Source: Scilla litardierei (Eukaryota; Streptophyta; Magnoliopsida; Asparagales; Asparagaceae). From it: DNA of 64,000 nt. The stretch covers positions 109,004,301 to 109,068,300 of the forward strand of contig CM061135.1 in the NCBI GenBank assembly GCA_030789695.1. Direction: 5' to 3'. The translations under genes and the position numbers were made by a program. Within the stretch, counting starts at the first letter, position 1. Every line of letters begins with the position of its first letter. The notes below the pieces were generated by a model. That model saw nothing but the letters and a program-made list of their open reading frames with translations, was not told the DNA's origin and did not search any database. This document shows, in pieces, positions 1 to 10,940 of the stretch.

Positions 1-100
1 CCTAAATAGTCCCTTTAAAGGACTAAATTCAAATTACAAAGATTTAAGGGACTAATATCAAAATACACATAATTTAAGGGACTAATATGAGAAAAACCCT
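1..100. repeat. Degenerate ~30-bp tandem repeat before the Ty3 truncation point
   Basis: About three imperfect copies of a unit containing (T)TTAAGGGACTAATAT are visible, beginning near positions 14, 46 and 75. The array stops at about position 100, where Ty3 RT coding sequence begins in mid-domain. This is therefore the junction of the truncated element with other repetitive DNA. No coding content is seen. Confidence 0.5.
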
Positions 101-2764
101 AAGAATAAATACCTGTTGCCTCGCATCGATGATATTTTTGATCAGTTTGGTGGTTCGAGGGTGTTTTCAAAATTGGATTTGAGGAGTGGTTACCATCAGT
201 TGAAGGTGAAGAAGGATGATGTTCCGAAGACAGCATTCAGGACGAAGTATGGACACTATGAGTTTGTGGTTATGCCTTTCGGCGTAACTAACGCGCCCGC
301 AGTTTTCATGAATCTGATGAACCTGATTTTCTACGACTTTCTGGATAATTTTATCGTTATCTTCATTGACGACATTCTGATCTATTCGAAGTCGGAGGAA
401 GAGCATGCCTCGCACTTAAGGACGGTGTTGGAGATTTTGAGGAAGCATCGGTTGTATGCTAAGTTTTCGAAGTGCGAGTTTTGGCTGGATAGGGTTGCTT
501 TTCTCGGGCATGTGGTGACTGGAGATGGTATTTCAGTGGATCCCAAGAAGATTAGGGCCATCAGGGAGTGGCCTGTTCCGTCGTCTGCGTCTGAGATTCG
601 GAGTTTCCTTTGACTTGCTGGTTACTATCGGCGATTCATTAAGGACTTTTCTCGTATTGCTGAGCCGATGACCAGGTTGACGCGGAAGGATGTTGCTTTT
701 GTTTGGTCGGGTGATTGCGAGAGTGCTTTTGGTGTTCTGAAGGAGAGGTTGATGACTGCCCCTATTCTTGTTGTGCCTGATCGCAGCGGTGGATTTGAGA
801 TCTTTTGCGATGCTTCTGGCAAGGGTCTCGGTTGTGTGTTGCACCAGCACAGGCACGTTGTGGCGTATGCGTCTCGTCAGCTTAAGGTTCATGAGAAGAA
901 TTACCCGACGCATGATTTGGAGTTGGCTGCCGTTGTGTTTGCTCTTAAGATTTGGAAGCACTTCCTGCTGAGTGAGAAAGTGAAGATTTTCACCGATCAC
1001 AAAAGCTTGAAGTATATTTTCACTCAGAAGGAGCTCAACATGCGACAGCGTCGATGGTTGGAGCTTATGGCAGATTATGAGATTGATTTGCAGTTTCACC
1101 CTGGTAAGGTGAATGTGGTTCCAGATGCTTTGAGTAGGCTTCCAGCGGTGATGATTTTGACCTCGCAGTGGAGATTGCAGCAGGATTTTTGTGAGTCGGG
1201 CGTGGAGATTGTTCTTCCTGGAGAGGCTTCGTCGTTGATGTACATGCATGTACAGTCGACGATCGTGGATCGGATTAAGGCTGGCCAGGCTGAGGATCCG
1301 AAGCTGGTGAGGATTCGGGAGCAGGTGGAAGCCGGTTTGCGGACTGACTTTTTGATTCAAGAGGATGGCTCGCAGAGGTTCGGAGCCAGGTTATGTGTGC
1401 CAGCTGGGGATATCAGAGAGGAGCTGTTGGTGGAGGCACACAGTTCGCCGTATTCTATGCATCCTGGTGGCACCAAGATGTACCAGGATCTTCGTCTGAA
1501 TTATTGGTGGCATGGTATGAAGAGGAGCGTGGCTCGGAGTCTAGCCAAGTGCTTGGTTTGTCAGCAAGTGAAGGCGGAGCATCAGCGTACGGCCGGGTTG
1601 CTACAACCGCTTCCGATTCTGGAGTGGAAATGGCAACACATCACTATGGATTTCGTGACTGGACTACCTCGGAGTCCGAAGCAGAATGACGCGATTTGGG
1701 TGATCGTAGATCGATTGACCAAATCTGCGCACTTTATTCCGTTCTGAGTGGGACAGTCCACTGAGGCGCTAGCGAGGAGATATATGGAGGTAAAATTCTT
1801 TTACTCTCCGTTTTTATTTCCTTTTTCTAGTTTGGATAGTGATGTAACGTGAATCATGCAGGAGGTTGTGCGACTTCATGGAGTCCCCGTGAGTATCGTG
1901 TTTGACAGAGACACGAGATTCACATCTCAGTTCTGGCAGAGTTTGCAGAAGAGCTTGGGTACGCGTCTGAGTTTCAGCACGGCGTACCATCCGCAGACGG
2001 ATGGCCAGTCCGAGAGGACGATTCAGATTTTGGAAGACATGCTGAGGGCGTGCATGTTGGATTTCAAGGGTTCGTGGGAGGACCATCTACATTTGGTGGA
2101 GTTCTCTTACAACAACAGCTTCCAGGCGAGTATTGGCATGGCGCCTTTCGCCGCTCTTTATGGGAGGAAGTGTCGATCGCCATTGAGTTGGGATGACGTT
2201 GGTGATCGGGAGTTGTTGGGACCTGAGATGATCGTGGAGGCCGTGGATATCTTCAGGAATATTCGGGAGAGGTTGAGAATTGCTCAGGACCGTTTTAAGC
2301 ATTGGGCGGATGCTAAACTTCGTCCTTTAGAGTTTCAGCCGGGCGACCATGTGTTCTTGAAGATTTCCCCGAATCGTGGTATGATTCGTTTCGGGAAGCG
2401 TGGGAAGTTGAGCCCGCGATACATTGGACCGTTTGAAATTCTGGAGAGGGTTGGCGAGGTAGCTTATCGCTTGGCCTTGCCGCCATCTTTGGAAGGAGTT
2501 CACAATGTTTTCCATGTGTCGCAGCTTCGTCGATACATTAGCGATCCGTCTCATGCGGTAGATTTTTCGAAGATTACCGTTCGCCCCGATATGACGTATG
2601 ACCAGCATCCAGTGCAGATTCTGGACAGGCGTTAGAAATCGCTTCGGAACAAGATTGTCAATCTTGTGAGGGTGATGTGGCGACACGGCTCACCTGGAGA
2701 GTCTACTTGGGAGAATGAGGATGAGATGCGAGAGCGTTTCCCACTTTTGTTTCCGGACTCGTGA
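101..2764 (+). pseudogene. Ty3/Gypsy pol fragment: RT, RNase H, integrase, chromodomain-like tail
   Basis: One reading frame runs from RT to the end. RT shows the palm motif FIDDILIYS at about 361-387. RNase H (about 790-1130) shows FCDAS, an ELAAV segment and FTDHKSL. Integrase has an HHCC zinc region (about 1435-1565, ending CLVCQQ), then DDE residues in [15 protein letters not shown] and QSERT. The tail (about 2560-2760) contains VRVMWRH and STWENE, as in Tekay-type chromodomains. Breaks are TGA at 611 (Gly codon expected), TGA at 1745 (Arg expected) and TAG at 2633 (Glu expected). Each is a single base change from the family residue. A 72-bp segment at 1790-1861 must be removed to restore the integrase frame (see separate entry). 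The normal stop is TGA at 2762. Not functional as it stands. Confidence 0.9.
1790..1861 (+). other. Candidate 72-bp GT-AG intron inside the Ty3 integrase frame
   Basis: The frame reads RRYME up to 1789 and resumes at 1862 as EVVRLHGVP, which is contiguous in related integrases. The 72 intervening bases begin GTAAAA and end CATGCAG, are T-rich through most of their length, and contain an in-frame TGA. Removal is phase 0 and restores the conserved protein exactly. It could instead be a chance insertion divisible by three, but the GT and AG ends make an intron the better reading. Confidence 0.55.
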
Positions 2765-2800
2765 GTGTTCGGAAATTCCGAGGACGGAATTTTTCTTAAG

Positions 2801-2810
2801 TTAGGGAGGA
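2801..2810 (+). promoter_or_regulatory. Polypurine tract of the Ty3 element
   Basis: TTAGGGAGGA lies directly before the LTR start TGTAACGAC, as expected for the plus-strand primer. Confidence 0.75.
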
Positions 2811-3074
2811 TGTAACGACTGCTTTTCATGTATCTGGATTTATATAATATAATATATGTTTTGGTAGATTTTCTCCTCTTGTGTGGTTTTCGTCTCCGTA
2901 GCTTTCGTTTTCGATCGATTCGTCGTATTTTCTCGTTCCTTCCTTAGGATTGTCGATTTCGAAGTGTGTCACTCGTGATGGACTTCATAACGGTCGTATC
3001 TTACTATTAGATCAAGCCTAGGAGTCTTAGGAATCGATCCCGGGGCCCCGCGCTCCGTATCGGAACTTTTTGTG

Positions 3075-3510
3075 CTCATTAGCCGGTAGAAGAAGGGGCA
3101 CCGACCGACTAGATGACGATCTAGTCGGTCGGCAATCCTTCTTGGACCGACTAGTTGGCTTTCTAAAATTATTCAGGAGTTACTGTTTATCGTTAGTCGG
3201 TCTAAGAACGTTGGTTGACCGACTAGGTTGCAAACTAGTCGGTCGGCAATGCTTCTTTAACCGACTAACACATCATCTTAATTTTGGTTGAGTTACTGTT
3301 TACTCTTAGTCGGTCTAAGAACGTTCATCGACCGACTAGATGCTAAACTAGTCGGTCAGTATTTGTTCATGGACCGACTAACTCTAAAATCCTATTTTCG
3401 TTCAGGAGTTACTGTTTGCACTTAGTCGGTCTGCGTTGATCGACCGACCGACTAGTTGCCAAACTAGTCGGTCAGTGGTTGCTCTTTGACCGACTAACCA
3501 GTGTTGAAAC
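3075..3510 (+). repeat. Array of four ~76-nt hairpin units built from TTAGTCGGTC / GACCGACTAA half-sites
   Basis: Each unit has four half-sites in alternating orientation: TTAGTCGGT, ACCGACTAG, CTAGTCGGT, ACCGACTAA (the first unit starts TTAGCCGGT). The central pair has an 8-base loop. Spacers between outer and inner half-sites are often complementary too, for example AAGAAGG with CCTTCTT in unit 1. Units are separated by a conserved GTTACTGTTTA stretch. The array lies just upstream of the TATA-like element at about 3540. Confidence 0.85.
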
Positions 3511-3972
3511 CCTAATTTCTGGGCAGCCTTCAGCCCATCCTATTTAAACCCAACCCAAACGATTTCATCTTCCCCAACACGACCCAAAACCCTAAAATCT
3601 TCCCCCTTGAGCCCTCATCTTCCTCCAAGCTTCATTTCTTCATTCCAAGCCCTAAATCCATCATCCAAACCATCCATCCACTCCATCTACCTCTCATCTT
3701 CCCCAAAATCTCACCAAAATCCATCAAATCCCCCAAAACCCTAGTTTCCCCAAACTTCTCCAATCTTTTCCAGATCTGATTCTAGGGTTCCCCGGAGTGT
3801 TTCTTCCGCCTCCTCTCGGTAAGAAATCGATCTACCGTTGTTTTCATAACCTATTTATATTTTTATGAAACCCTAATATAATTTCATGTTGTTTGATGAT
3901 TGTTCCCCCAAAACAGCGATTTCCCCGTAGATTGGCATCCGTGTGACGAAGTAGTCACCATCCCCGGTGCTA

Positions 3973-4111
3973 GGCAAGTGAAACTTGCCACTTAGGGTTT
4001 AGGCCATGTTTTAGGCCATTTGCTTGTTGTAGGCGTAAAAGAGGCTAGGCGACGAAATGATACTCGCCTAGGCGCAAATTGGGGAACTAGCTTGACAACG
4101 AAGCTAGTTCC
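3973..4111 (+). repeat. Leader hairpin cluster in the Ty3 LTR
   Basis: Three perfect stems follow one another. GGCAAGT pairs with ACTTGCC (3973-3989, loop GAA). CTAGGCGA pairs with TCGCCTAG (4045-4071, loop CGAAATGATAC). GGAACTAGCTT pairs with AAGCTAGTTCC (4083-4111, loop GACAACG). They lie downstream of the TATA-like box and so would be in the 5' leader RNA. Confidence 0.7.
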
Positions 4112-5265
4112 GACATTTAGCATGTTGCACAACTTCCATGTCATGTTTACTTTCTATTAACGGTACGCGAGTTAAATGTCATGTCATTGCATTCTTTAAA
4201 TGCTTCTATGATTGCGTAGCTTTGCTACAAATGCTTGTGTTCCTGGCTCGTGTTTCAGAAGCGGGCCATGTGTTGGTTGATAGCCAATGCCCGAATTGCG
4301 TGTTTCCGGCTAGGTGCACCCCTACGCCAAATGTTTAAGAATGCGAGCTCATGTGCGGGGCAACCCCAGGCTCACTAGCTAAGCTCATTGTGCGGGGACC
4401 CTGGCTCCATTACGTGTGGGTATTGGGGGTAAGAGTTAAGCGACCAATCAACTGGGAGTCTGCCCGATCAGCAACTGCAGTGGTAAGGCGTAAACTCTTG
4501 GGTTTGGGGTAGTTGTTAAGCGGCCAATCAGCGGATGTGAAACCATTCAGCTGTAAGGCGTAAACATCTACAAAACGACGTGAATAGTGAATTGATTGAT
4601 ATTGATAGTAGCGTGGCTACTCTTGTCTTGTCTTGTCTTGTCCCGATGATTATTCTATTGTACAATTACCTTGCCATGTCTTGATTGTGCACTCATGTTA
4701 TAACTGCCATGTCATGCATACTAAACTGCTAGGTTGCTAGTTGTCTTACTTTCAGTTTTCTTGCCCAAGTCTTTTAGACTTGCTGACATGTGCCCCTTTA
4801 CTCTTTTGGGTGACACATGTTAGATCCTGAGCACGAGTACCTTGTTGAGGACGAGGTGTTTACCGACGCCGAGCCCGAGCTTGTGTTTGACGGGGAGTAC
4901 GTGGACACTGGGGACCAGTCCTAGTGTCTTCGTTGTGTTTTACTTTTGTTAGACAGTTGTTTTGTTATCGGTGCGTAGCACCTATACTTTGTTGTTGTTG
5001 CTTTTGTTGGCCTTGTTCTGGGCCTTTAGACTCTTCTCTTTAGCCTGGTGGCTTTTCTGGATGTTGGACTTATTTTCTTGTTGGACAATTTATGAGATGT
5101 GAGATTTTATTTCAGTCTCTCCTTGTGTTATTATTGTTATTCCGTTGTGGTTACAGGGACCTGCTTATGTATTTTTGACGCTTATCGGGTTTGGGGCTTC
5201 ACAGCTCCACTCTCGTGCGGACCTTTTCACGTCTCGCCTCCATTTTAGGGAAGCGAGTCGTGACA

Positions 5266-5700
5266 TACATTCATACTACCTCATGAGTGCATAAGAGTTC
5301 AATCCATGTGTTATAATATGAAAATTATATAAGCTCAAACCAAGTGTTAATCATAATAAACAAATAGTCATATATTTCGTATGTATTTGCATTACTCACT
5401 TCTCCCCCTTGACATATCAAAAATTTAGGAGACAAACAAGGTGGTATATCAACAAAGTGTGTAAGCACAAACGTATAAAAGTAGACATCCACAATATATC
5501 CAAGATAGATCCATGATCACAATCTCACATCCATTACCACAAAATGAAAGCACTTAAATATTACATAACCAAATTGTTTCATAACCAACATGAAAAGTTA
5601 TAATATCATAAGTTTTTAAAGCTCACACAAATGCATCATCATCAAAACATACACGATGTTCTGAAAGAGCCATCTTGTCATACATAGAAAATTATCACAA
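5266..5700. other. No gene; AT-rich Copia-type UTR remnant
   Basis: Non-coding. On the reverse strand a purine-rich AAGGGGGAGA (about 5402-5412) resembles the polypurine tract that precedes a Copia 3' LTR. This fits the envelope-like relic upstream of it on the same strand. No LTR boundary can be fixed here because the Ty3 LTR ends at 5265. Confidence 0.35.
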
Positions 5701-5739
5701 AATATTAACACATCACTCTCAAATAACTAAAGGAGGGGA

Positions 5740-6787
5740 GCAAAAAGCTTATCCTTAATCTCCTTAACATCATTCTCTAACTCATTAAGTATGTAGTCAG
5801 AAACATCAATTCTATCACAGATGTCCTTTTTTAGCTTGTCCATCTTTGTTTCCGAGTAATCAAGTCTCGAAAGTAGAAGTTCTTGGAAATCGAAGAAGTA
5901 TGGAGGCCGAGCATATCGTCCTATAGGATGTGCAGAGGAAATGGGTTTTCCTGATGTTTTCCATCAGGTTTTCCCTCAGATTCATGGACATCAGAGTCAG
6001 GGGAGTCAAAGAGGGACCATGTTTAAGAGACATTCTATGAATGAATCCCAAATCAAATTACCTATCCTTTCAGGAAATGACTAATGTCTTTGACTTAACA
6101 TCTTTGTCAAAATGCTTAAAAATAAGAGTAAGAAAGTATCCATAGTTAAGTGTAAATGTGCTAATATTGACAAGATTATCATAAGTAATACTTGTCCAAT
6201 TTATTTCAATCACAGCTATGAGAGCGTAGACACATTTATCCAGGCTCTCAGACAATTTAATAAAGATGTAAGATTTTTGACATATGTTATAGTACATGTA
6301 CAAGCCCTAGGCATAAGTGCCTTAGTTGTGATGCCTGGTTCGTAAGATCTACCCCCAGAGAACTTTGCCTGTATGATATCGAGATCATTCATTATGACCT
6401 CTCTCTCACGGTAGGTATGCCCAAAATCATCCCTAACATCTTGGGTGAAAAAGTGATGATAATAACATTTAAGGATATATCCTTCTTGCCAGAAATCATG
6501 TTTGTGTATAATAAGCTGACTAACCTAGTATAAAAGCAACGGAAACTTTATGTGGAAAAGAGTTCATCATATCTCTGCTTAGCAATTTCTTCTTTAATTC
6601 TATAACCACCAAGATCTTCATAGACAATAAATCTTTCGAACATGATGGTACGGCAAGAGTTAATCTCATAATCCTTTAACAAATTAGGATTATTCAAATA
6701 TTGGATTATGGACTCATGAGATTGTGATTCTTGTGAAGAGGTTCTCTTCTTCTTGGGTACAAATGAACTACCCTCACCTTTATTCAT
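5740..6787 (-). pseudogene. SIRE-type Copia envelope-like ORF, degraded
   Basis: Reverse-strand fragments in several frames resemble the third ORF found downstream of pol in SIRE/Maximus-type Copia elements (the 'putative plant transposon protein' family). The N-terminal block at 6548-6787 is basic and Ser-rich (VPKKKR). A middle block at about 6070-6300 has the NYGYFLTLIFKHF segment, matching the PYGxxLTxLFKHF stretch of the family. Frameshifts and stops are abundant. Function of the family is unproven; no signal peptide is visible. Confidence 0.45.
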
Positions 6788-7209
6788 CTTTCCCTAAGGT
6801 TGTGAGTGAATATGCAACTAATACAACTATGCTAAAATATGGTGCAATAGATGCAAATGTAAGTAAAATTGACAAGGGATATACCTAGCCTAGAGAAACT
6901 CCAAGAAAGATCCAAGGATTTGAAGCAAATTTGTGTAGAAGATCAAAGGGGATCAAGAATTTTGTGTGTTGGAGCTCAAGAGAGATGAATTGGGATTTTA
7001 GGGATAGAGATACGATTTTGTTTGAGTAGGAAGAAATCTTAGCCATATTAAGGAGTGAAGAGCTTAGATTAGTTCTTCAAGTGGATATAAGTCATGTGTA
7101 TCCACTAAGAAGTGGGTAAGAGTCCATTAAGTACAAGTGAAGCCTACAAACCCAACTCAAATACAGTGCAGTTTCGGGTCTAGATCCGTATTTCGTGGCT
7201 AATATTGCA
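6788..7209. other. No gene seen
   Basis: AT-rich, purine-rich sequence upstream (on the reverse strand) of the envelope-like relic. It may be the pol-env spacer of that Copia element, but no RT or RNase H sequence follows. No repeat boundary was found. Confidence 0.3.
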
Positions 7210-8870
7210 TGTTGTACCCCTCATTAGATGGCCATTTTCTCGTATATCATGTTCATTTGGTCTCTAATATGTGTATTTTACAATATCATTTAATTTTAGA
7301 TCTTATCACTTAATTATGCATAAAATATCATTGTGTGGATCTAATTTTGGCCCATTTTATTTTTCAGGTGAAGATTGTAATTTTCCGAGTCTAACGGCTA
7401 TTTTCTAGATTTTTCGGACGTCGGGGAAATTTTCTGGAAATTTTGCAGGCCAAGAAATCATTTTTTGGAAAAGAAAATTAAAAAACAGAAAAGAAAATCA
7501 TGGCATGCGGGTCGGCCCAACTGTCTGGCTCACATTCAAAAAAAAAGAAATAATAAAAAAATAATAAACTAGCCTATAAGCCGGCCTAATTGGCGACCCG
7601 CAAGCCAGCTACTTCAACACTCCACCAGAGCATGCATGCGCCATTTTGTGGGTCGGATAGCACATCACCTGACCCGACCTGGTTTTGCCGTTCTTATAGA
7701 GCAACAACGGGTCGGGTGATCAGCGCTGGCCAGACCCAACTCGCAATGCCTTTACTTAAGTTTTAGGCAGTGTTTTGGCGGGTTTTGGGTTGTAGAATCC
7801 GACCCAACAGCACAGTGTGGACTCAATACGGGTTTTAAAGCATTTTAGGGGGTTTGAGCCTCTTTTCTTCCCCATTCTATCTCCCCTTTCCAGATTTCTT
7901 AGGGGTTTGGAACCATTGGAAGGCCGGAGAGCTTGGTGGTGGTGGTGGTGGTGGAAAGAAGGGCAAAGGCGACTCCTTTGAGTGCTCAAAGGCTATCTCT
8001 TCCACATTCTCTTGTTCATTTGTATTTAGTTTAAGTGTTTTGTATTGGAATGATTATTTTGTATAAAAATATCATCGTGTTCATGATGCTTGGCTAAATG
8101 GTGTGGGTTGGGTTGTGTTGTAGTTAGGGTTTATGGTTATTGTGCATCCATTCATCTCAAACAACACTTAATGATTAAATCATTAGATTGATGGGTTGTT
8201 TATATTTGTATTGCATATGCATTACTCGTGAGGGGTTTAATGAAGATGGTGTGCCACGAGGCACTACCTATGTGTATTTGCATTACCCGTGAGGGGTCCC
8301 AAAAGGATGATATGCCGCGAGGCACTATCCACATGTATGTGCACAACCTGTTGAGGGATCCAAGAATGATATGTCGCGAGGCATTATCTACATGCATAAA
8401 ACTCATCAAGGGATCCTAGATGTGGATGGTGTGCCGCGAGGCTCACCTAGAACAATTAGAATATAAAACCCACGAATCTAACGATTATCTATATTGCCAA
8501 TTTTATCGTGCTTGATTGTTAAACCTTTCGATCCACATACCTTGGCATGGATGTGGGATTGAGTTATCCGAGGGAGTTTGGATAGCATAGTAAACCATAA
8601 CACTATCGATAGCACAACACACATGCACTCTTCCTTGCTATTTGCTTATCCATTCTCCAACCCTAGTTATTATAGGTTAGGTTGATAATATCACCATCTA
8701 TCTTCCCATCGATTTCCTGCTACTGAGGTGGTCGTATCATCACCACTACTAATCTTTAGTCAATCAAAGCTATGAGTTGTAGAACAACTTGTTCCCATGA
8801 TTCGACCCTGTACTCACCAGGACTTTACTGCATGACAGCCTCCTATACTTGGGAATATCGCAATATTTTG
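7210..8870 (+). repeat. Athila/Tat-like LTR relic (boundaries approximate)
   Basis: Starts TGTTGTACCCC and closes with a pyrimidine-rich GATTCGACCCTG... segment of the kind seen at the 3' end of Athila/Tat LTRs. Inside are paired GGGTCGG / CCGACCC-type inverted half-sites (about 7505-7740) and, further 3', a four-copy ~60-bp tandem repeat with hairpins (8219-8450). No gag or PBS follows, so it may be a solo or truncated LTR. I infer the family from layout, not from a coding domain. Confidence 0.4.
8219..8450 (+). repeat. Four-copy ~60-bp tandem repeat, each copy with a covarying hairpin
   Basis: Copies begin near 8219, 8280, 8341 and 8399. Each contains a stem with loop (A/G)CGA: 8248-8268, 8309-8329, 8368-8388 and 8428-8447. 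The outer stem changes between copies (GGT/ACC, GATA/TATC, GATA/TATC, GGTG/CACC) but stays paired. The inner GCC/GGC-like stem and a single unpaired base on the 3' side are kept. Each copy also begins with a smaller ACYC-GTGAG-GGGT-like element. Confidence 0.7.
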
Positions 8871-8886
8871 CGTGAGTCAATCCGCA

Positions 8887-8994
8887 AGTCGACTCTTGAC
8901 TCAACAAGAGTCGACTCCTAACCAAATTAGGCAAAATAAAGGTATTGGATCCTAACTAGGAGTTCACTCTTGTACAGCAAGGATTCAACTCCTA
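8887..8994. repeat. Two inverted repeats, GTCGACTC type
   Basis: AGTCGACTCTTG (8887-8898) and CAAGAGTCGACT (8905-8916) are perfect 12-bp arms with a 6-base loop. A second, looser pair follows with arms TAGGAGTT and AACTCCTA (about 8957-8994). They lie 3' of the Copia gag relic on that element's strand, the position where the other Copia elements here carry palindromes. Confidence 0.65.
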
Positions 8995-9184
8995 GACTGA
9001 TACAGGCTGATACAATTCAAGCCAATCAAGATCTCTCCAAGCCAAAACCTAAGCATTTCTAAGCTACCCTACATGCACAAACAAATCAAGCACACACATG
9101 CAAGTTTGTGAACCCTATTATTGTGAGATACATAGGGTTATGTTGGGGTATCTTACTTAGGTTTTAAACCTAAGCTACTCACCT

Positions 9185-10910
9185 TGGAAGCCAAATCCAA
9201 CTAGGTTTGGATTCTCCATATTTTATGTACTTATAATTAGGTGAATGATGTACCTCTTGTTTAAATTTAGTTGCAAAAATATCAAGCATTTTCTGATTTA
9301 TACCTTTTGGTATATTTAATCGTCTTTCCTTTATTAATATATGTTTTTGAGGATGTTATCTTTCTAGAATTCGTTTTATTAGAATGATTTTTAGACTTCC
9401 TATTATTACTAGAGTTTGCATTGAGGTTTATCCTATTCCTCTTTTATCATTTTTGATTATCTGAGACTTAATTAGATTATATAAGTTTTCTTTACCTTTA
9501 TTAATTTTTTTAACATTATTTTATAAATCACTATGCTTAGGTTTAATTTCTCCGATTTCTTTAAGTTTTCTATCATAGTGTTCATTATTTTAGATTCTTC
9601 AATCGATCTAATATTTTTAGATATTAGTTTTCATCCCTAAGTTTTTTATTTTCATTAACTAATTCTTGTTTATAAAGCGTTAATTCTTCAGTGGTCTCCT
9701 TTAGATTCATAAGTCCCACTTTTAGCCTAGAGTTTTCTTCATCAACTATAATTATTAAATTTGAGCAATTTTATGATCTTTTCTAGAGATTTGTATTTTC
9801 TTAGCAATCTATCATGTTATGCACACACACATTGTCAAATGCATGTTCAATATCAAAATCATCATTATTACTATCACAATCACTATCGTTATCATTATCT
9901 AAGTGGGAGGCACTTACCTTGGAGGAAGTCGAGGTCATAAGGTACATATGAGCCTTTTCTTTACTTTCTTCTTCGTCAGTTGATGAAAATGAGGATGGGT
10001 CCTTGGAATTATCCTCTACATCGCTTCGATCCCATACCACAAAATATTTCCTCTTGGGTTTTTTGAATTTCTCATCCTTCTATCCTTCTCGCGTGTCCTG
10101 GATTATTACATCCAAAATAGATAATATCGTTAGTTAATATGAATTTACGTTTTGAAAATTTACCTTTTAACATCCTTCTAAAGTTTCATGAAATAAGAGC
10201 CATTTATGTTTCATTAATATCAGATTCTGACTCTTAACTTTGGATTTATACCAAGTCCTTTTTCTTCGGCCATGTCTCTTACTTGTCTTCTTCAAGCTTG
10301 ATCTCGAAAGCCATGATATTTCTCATCAACTCCTCCAGGGTGAGTCTGGACATCTCGTTTGCTTATCAGATCGCAGTGGTCTTTGCCTTCCATTACGGTC
10401 TCAATGATATGATAATCTTCATAAATTGGTCATATATAGAAACGTTCTTACCGAGTCAAGCAAGATCATTAACAATTTCTGTAAAGCAAGTATTTAATTC
10501 TGAATACTCTCACCTTTCTTCATTTTGAAATTTTGAATTTACCATTTAACATGTTAATTCTAGATTCCTTTACCTTTTTAATTCCTTCATGAGCTACCTC
10601 TAGTGTTTGCCAGATCAGAGGTGACATTGGGCATTGTGACACCATGTTGAACTCATTTTCAATTACGGCACAGAATAGAGCATTCATTGCCTTTGGGTTG
10701 CCATTGCAGTTCCTTTTGTCGTTGTCCTTCCACATCTCCATAGGGGTGTCCAGCTTGACATACTATTTCTTTGTGATCATGCAGATGTCAATGTCCATTG
10801 ATTGGAGGTGGATCATTAACCTCGTCTTCCAGTTTGCGTTGTTGGTTCCATCAAACAAGTGTGGACAAGTGGTGGAGAGTTCCTTAGAGTGAGATGAAGT
10901 TGACGCCATA
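9185..10910 (-). pseudogene. Ty1/Copia gag relic (UBN2-type)
   Basis: Reverse-strand start ATG at 10910 gives MASTSS..., then LFDGTNNANWK (gag N-terminus). At 10520-10741 is the UBN2-like core with KAMNALFCAVIENEF, IWQTLEVAHEG and VKESRINML. At 9801-10040 lies the acidic Ser-rich tail, and near 9190-9215 the terminal WIWLP motif typical of SIRE-like gag ends. Frames are broken by indels and stops. The gag end reads into AG|GTGAGTA, a consensus-like splice donor (see findings). No protease, integrase or RT was found downstream. Confidence 0.65.
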
Positions 10911-10919
10911 TAATCTTTC

Positions 10920-10940
10920 TTGCCTTGATACGTATTAGGA
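10920..10940 (-). promoter_or_regulatory. Degenerate primer-binding site of the Copia relic
   Basis: On the reverse strand ACGTATCAAGGCA aligns with the TTGGTATCAAAGCA site of element 3 and occupies the same place, between the LTR end and the gag ATG. This is the tRNA-iMet class with several mismatches. Confidence 0.45.

Larger units (their letters stand above)
101..5265 (+). mobile_element. Ty3/Gypsy (Tekay/Del-like) retrotransposon, 5'-truncated, with complete 3' LTR
   Basis: The order RT, RNase H, integrase, chromodomain-like C-terminus, polypurine tract and LTR is that of a chromovirus-type Ty3/Gypsy element. Gag, protease, the RT N-terminus and the 5' LTR are missing; the break is at about position 100 inside RT. 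The pol frame carries three nonsense codons but no frameshift that I can see, so it is a fairly young relic. Assignment to Tekay/Del rests on the general look of the integrase and C-terminus and should be confirmed by a tree. The five bases after the LTR (tacat) would be the target-site duplication, but the left partner lies outside the window. Confidence 0.85.
2811..5265 (+). repeat. 3' LTR of the Ty3 (Tekay-like) element
   Basis: The LTR begins TGTAACGAC just after the polypurine tract and ends GTCGTGACA, near-inverted ends of TG...CA type; length 2455 bp. Three parts are visible. The U3 holds the ACCGACTAG hairpin array (3075-3510). A TATA-like CTATTTAAA lies near 3540. The following leader region has strong hairpins at 3973-3989, 4045-4071 and 4083-4111, then a degenerate direct duplication (about 4430-4570) with AAGCG(A/G)CCAATCA and AAGGCGTAAAC in each half. 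A TCTTG microsatellite lies at 4618-4643. Short ORFs inside are not genes. Confidence 0.85.

Noticed and set aside
533..2829. Reverse-strand ORFs of up to 275 codons
   Set aside because: Shadows of the Ty3 pol frame; composition mirrors the sense codons.
3075..3510. CRISPR-like array (regular repeats with spacers)
   Set aside because: Repeats are alternating inverted half-sites inside an LTR of a plant retrotransposon, spacers pair with each other, and there are no cas genes; the genome is eukaryotic.
4430..4570. Possible tRNA-like fold in the duplicated AAGCGRCCAATCA segment of the Ty3 LTR
   Set aside because: No TPsiC or anticodon arm consensus; better explained as a direct duplication within the LTR.
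7756..7989. ORF with His and Gly runs (and its sense partner at 7854-8066)
   Set aside because: A short GGT microsatellite (about 7934-7951) read in two frames within the Athila-like LTR; no further support.
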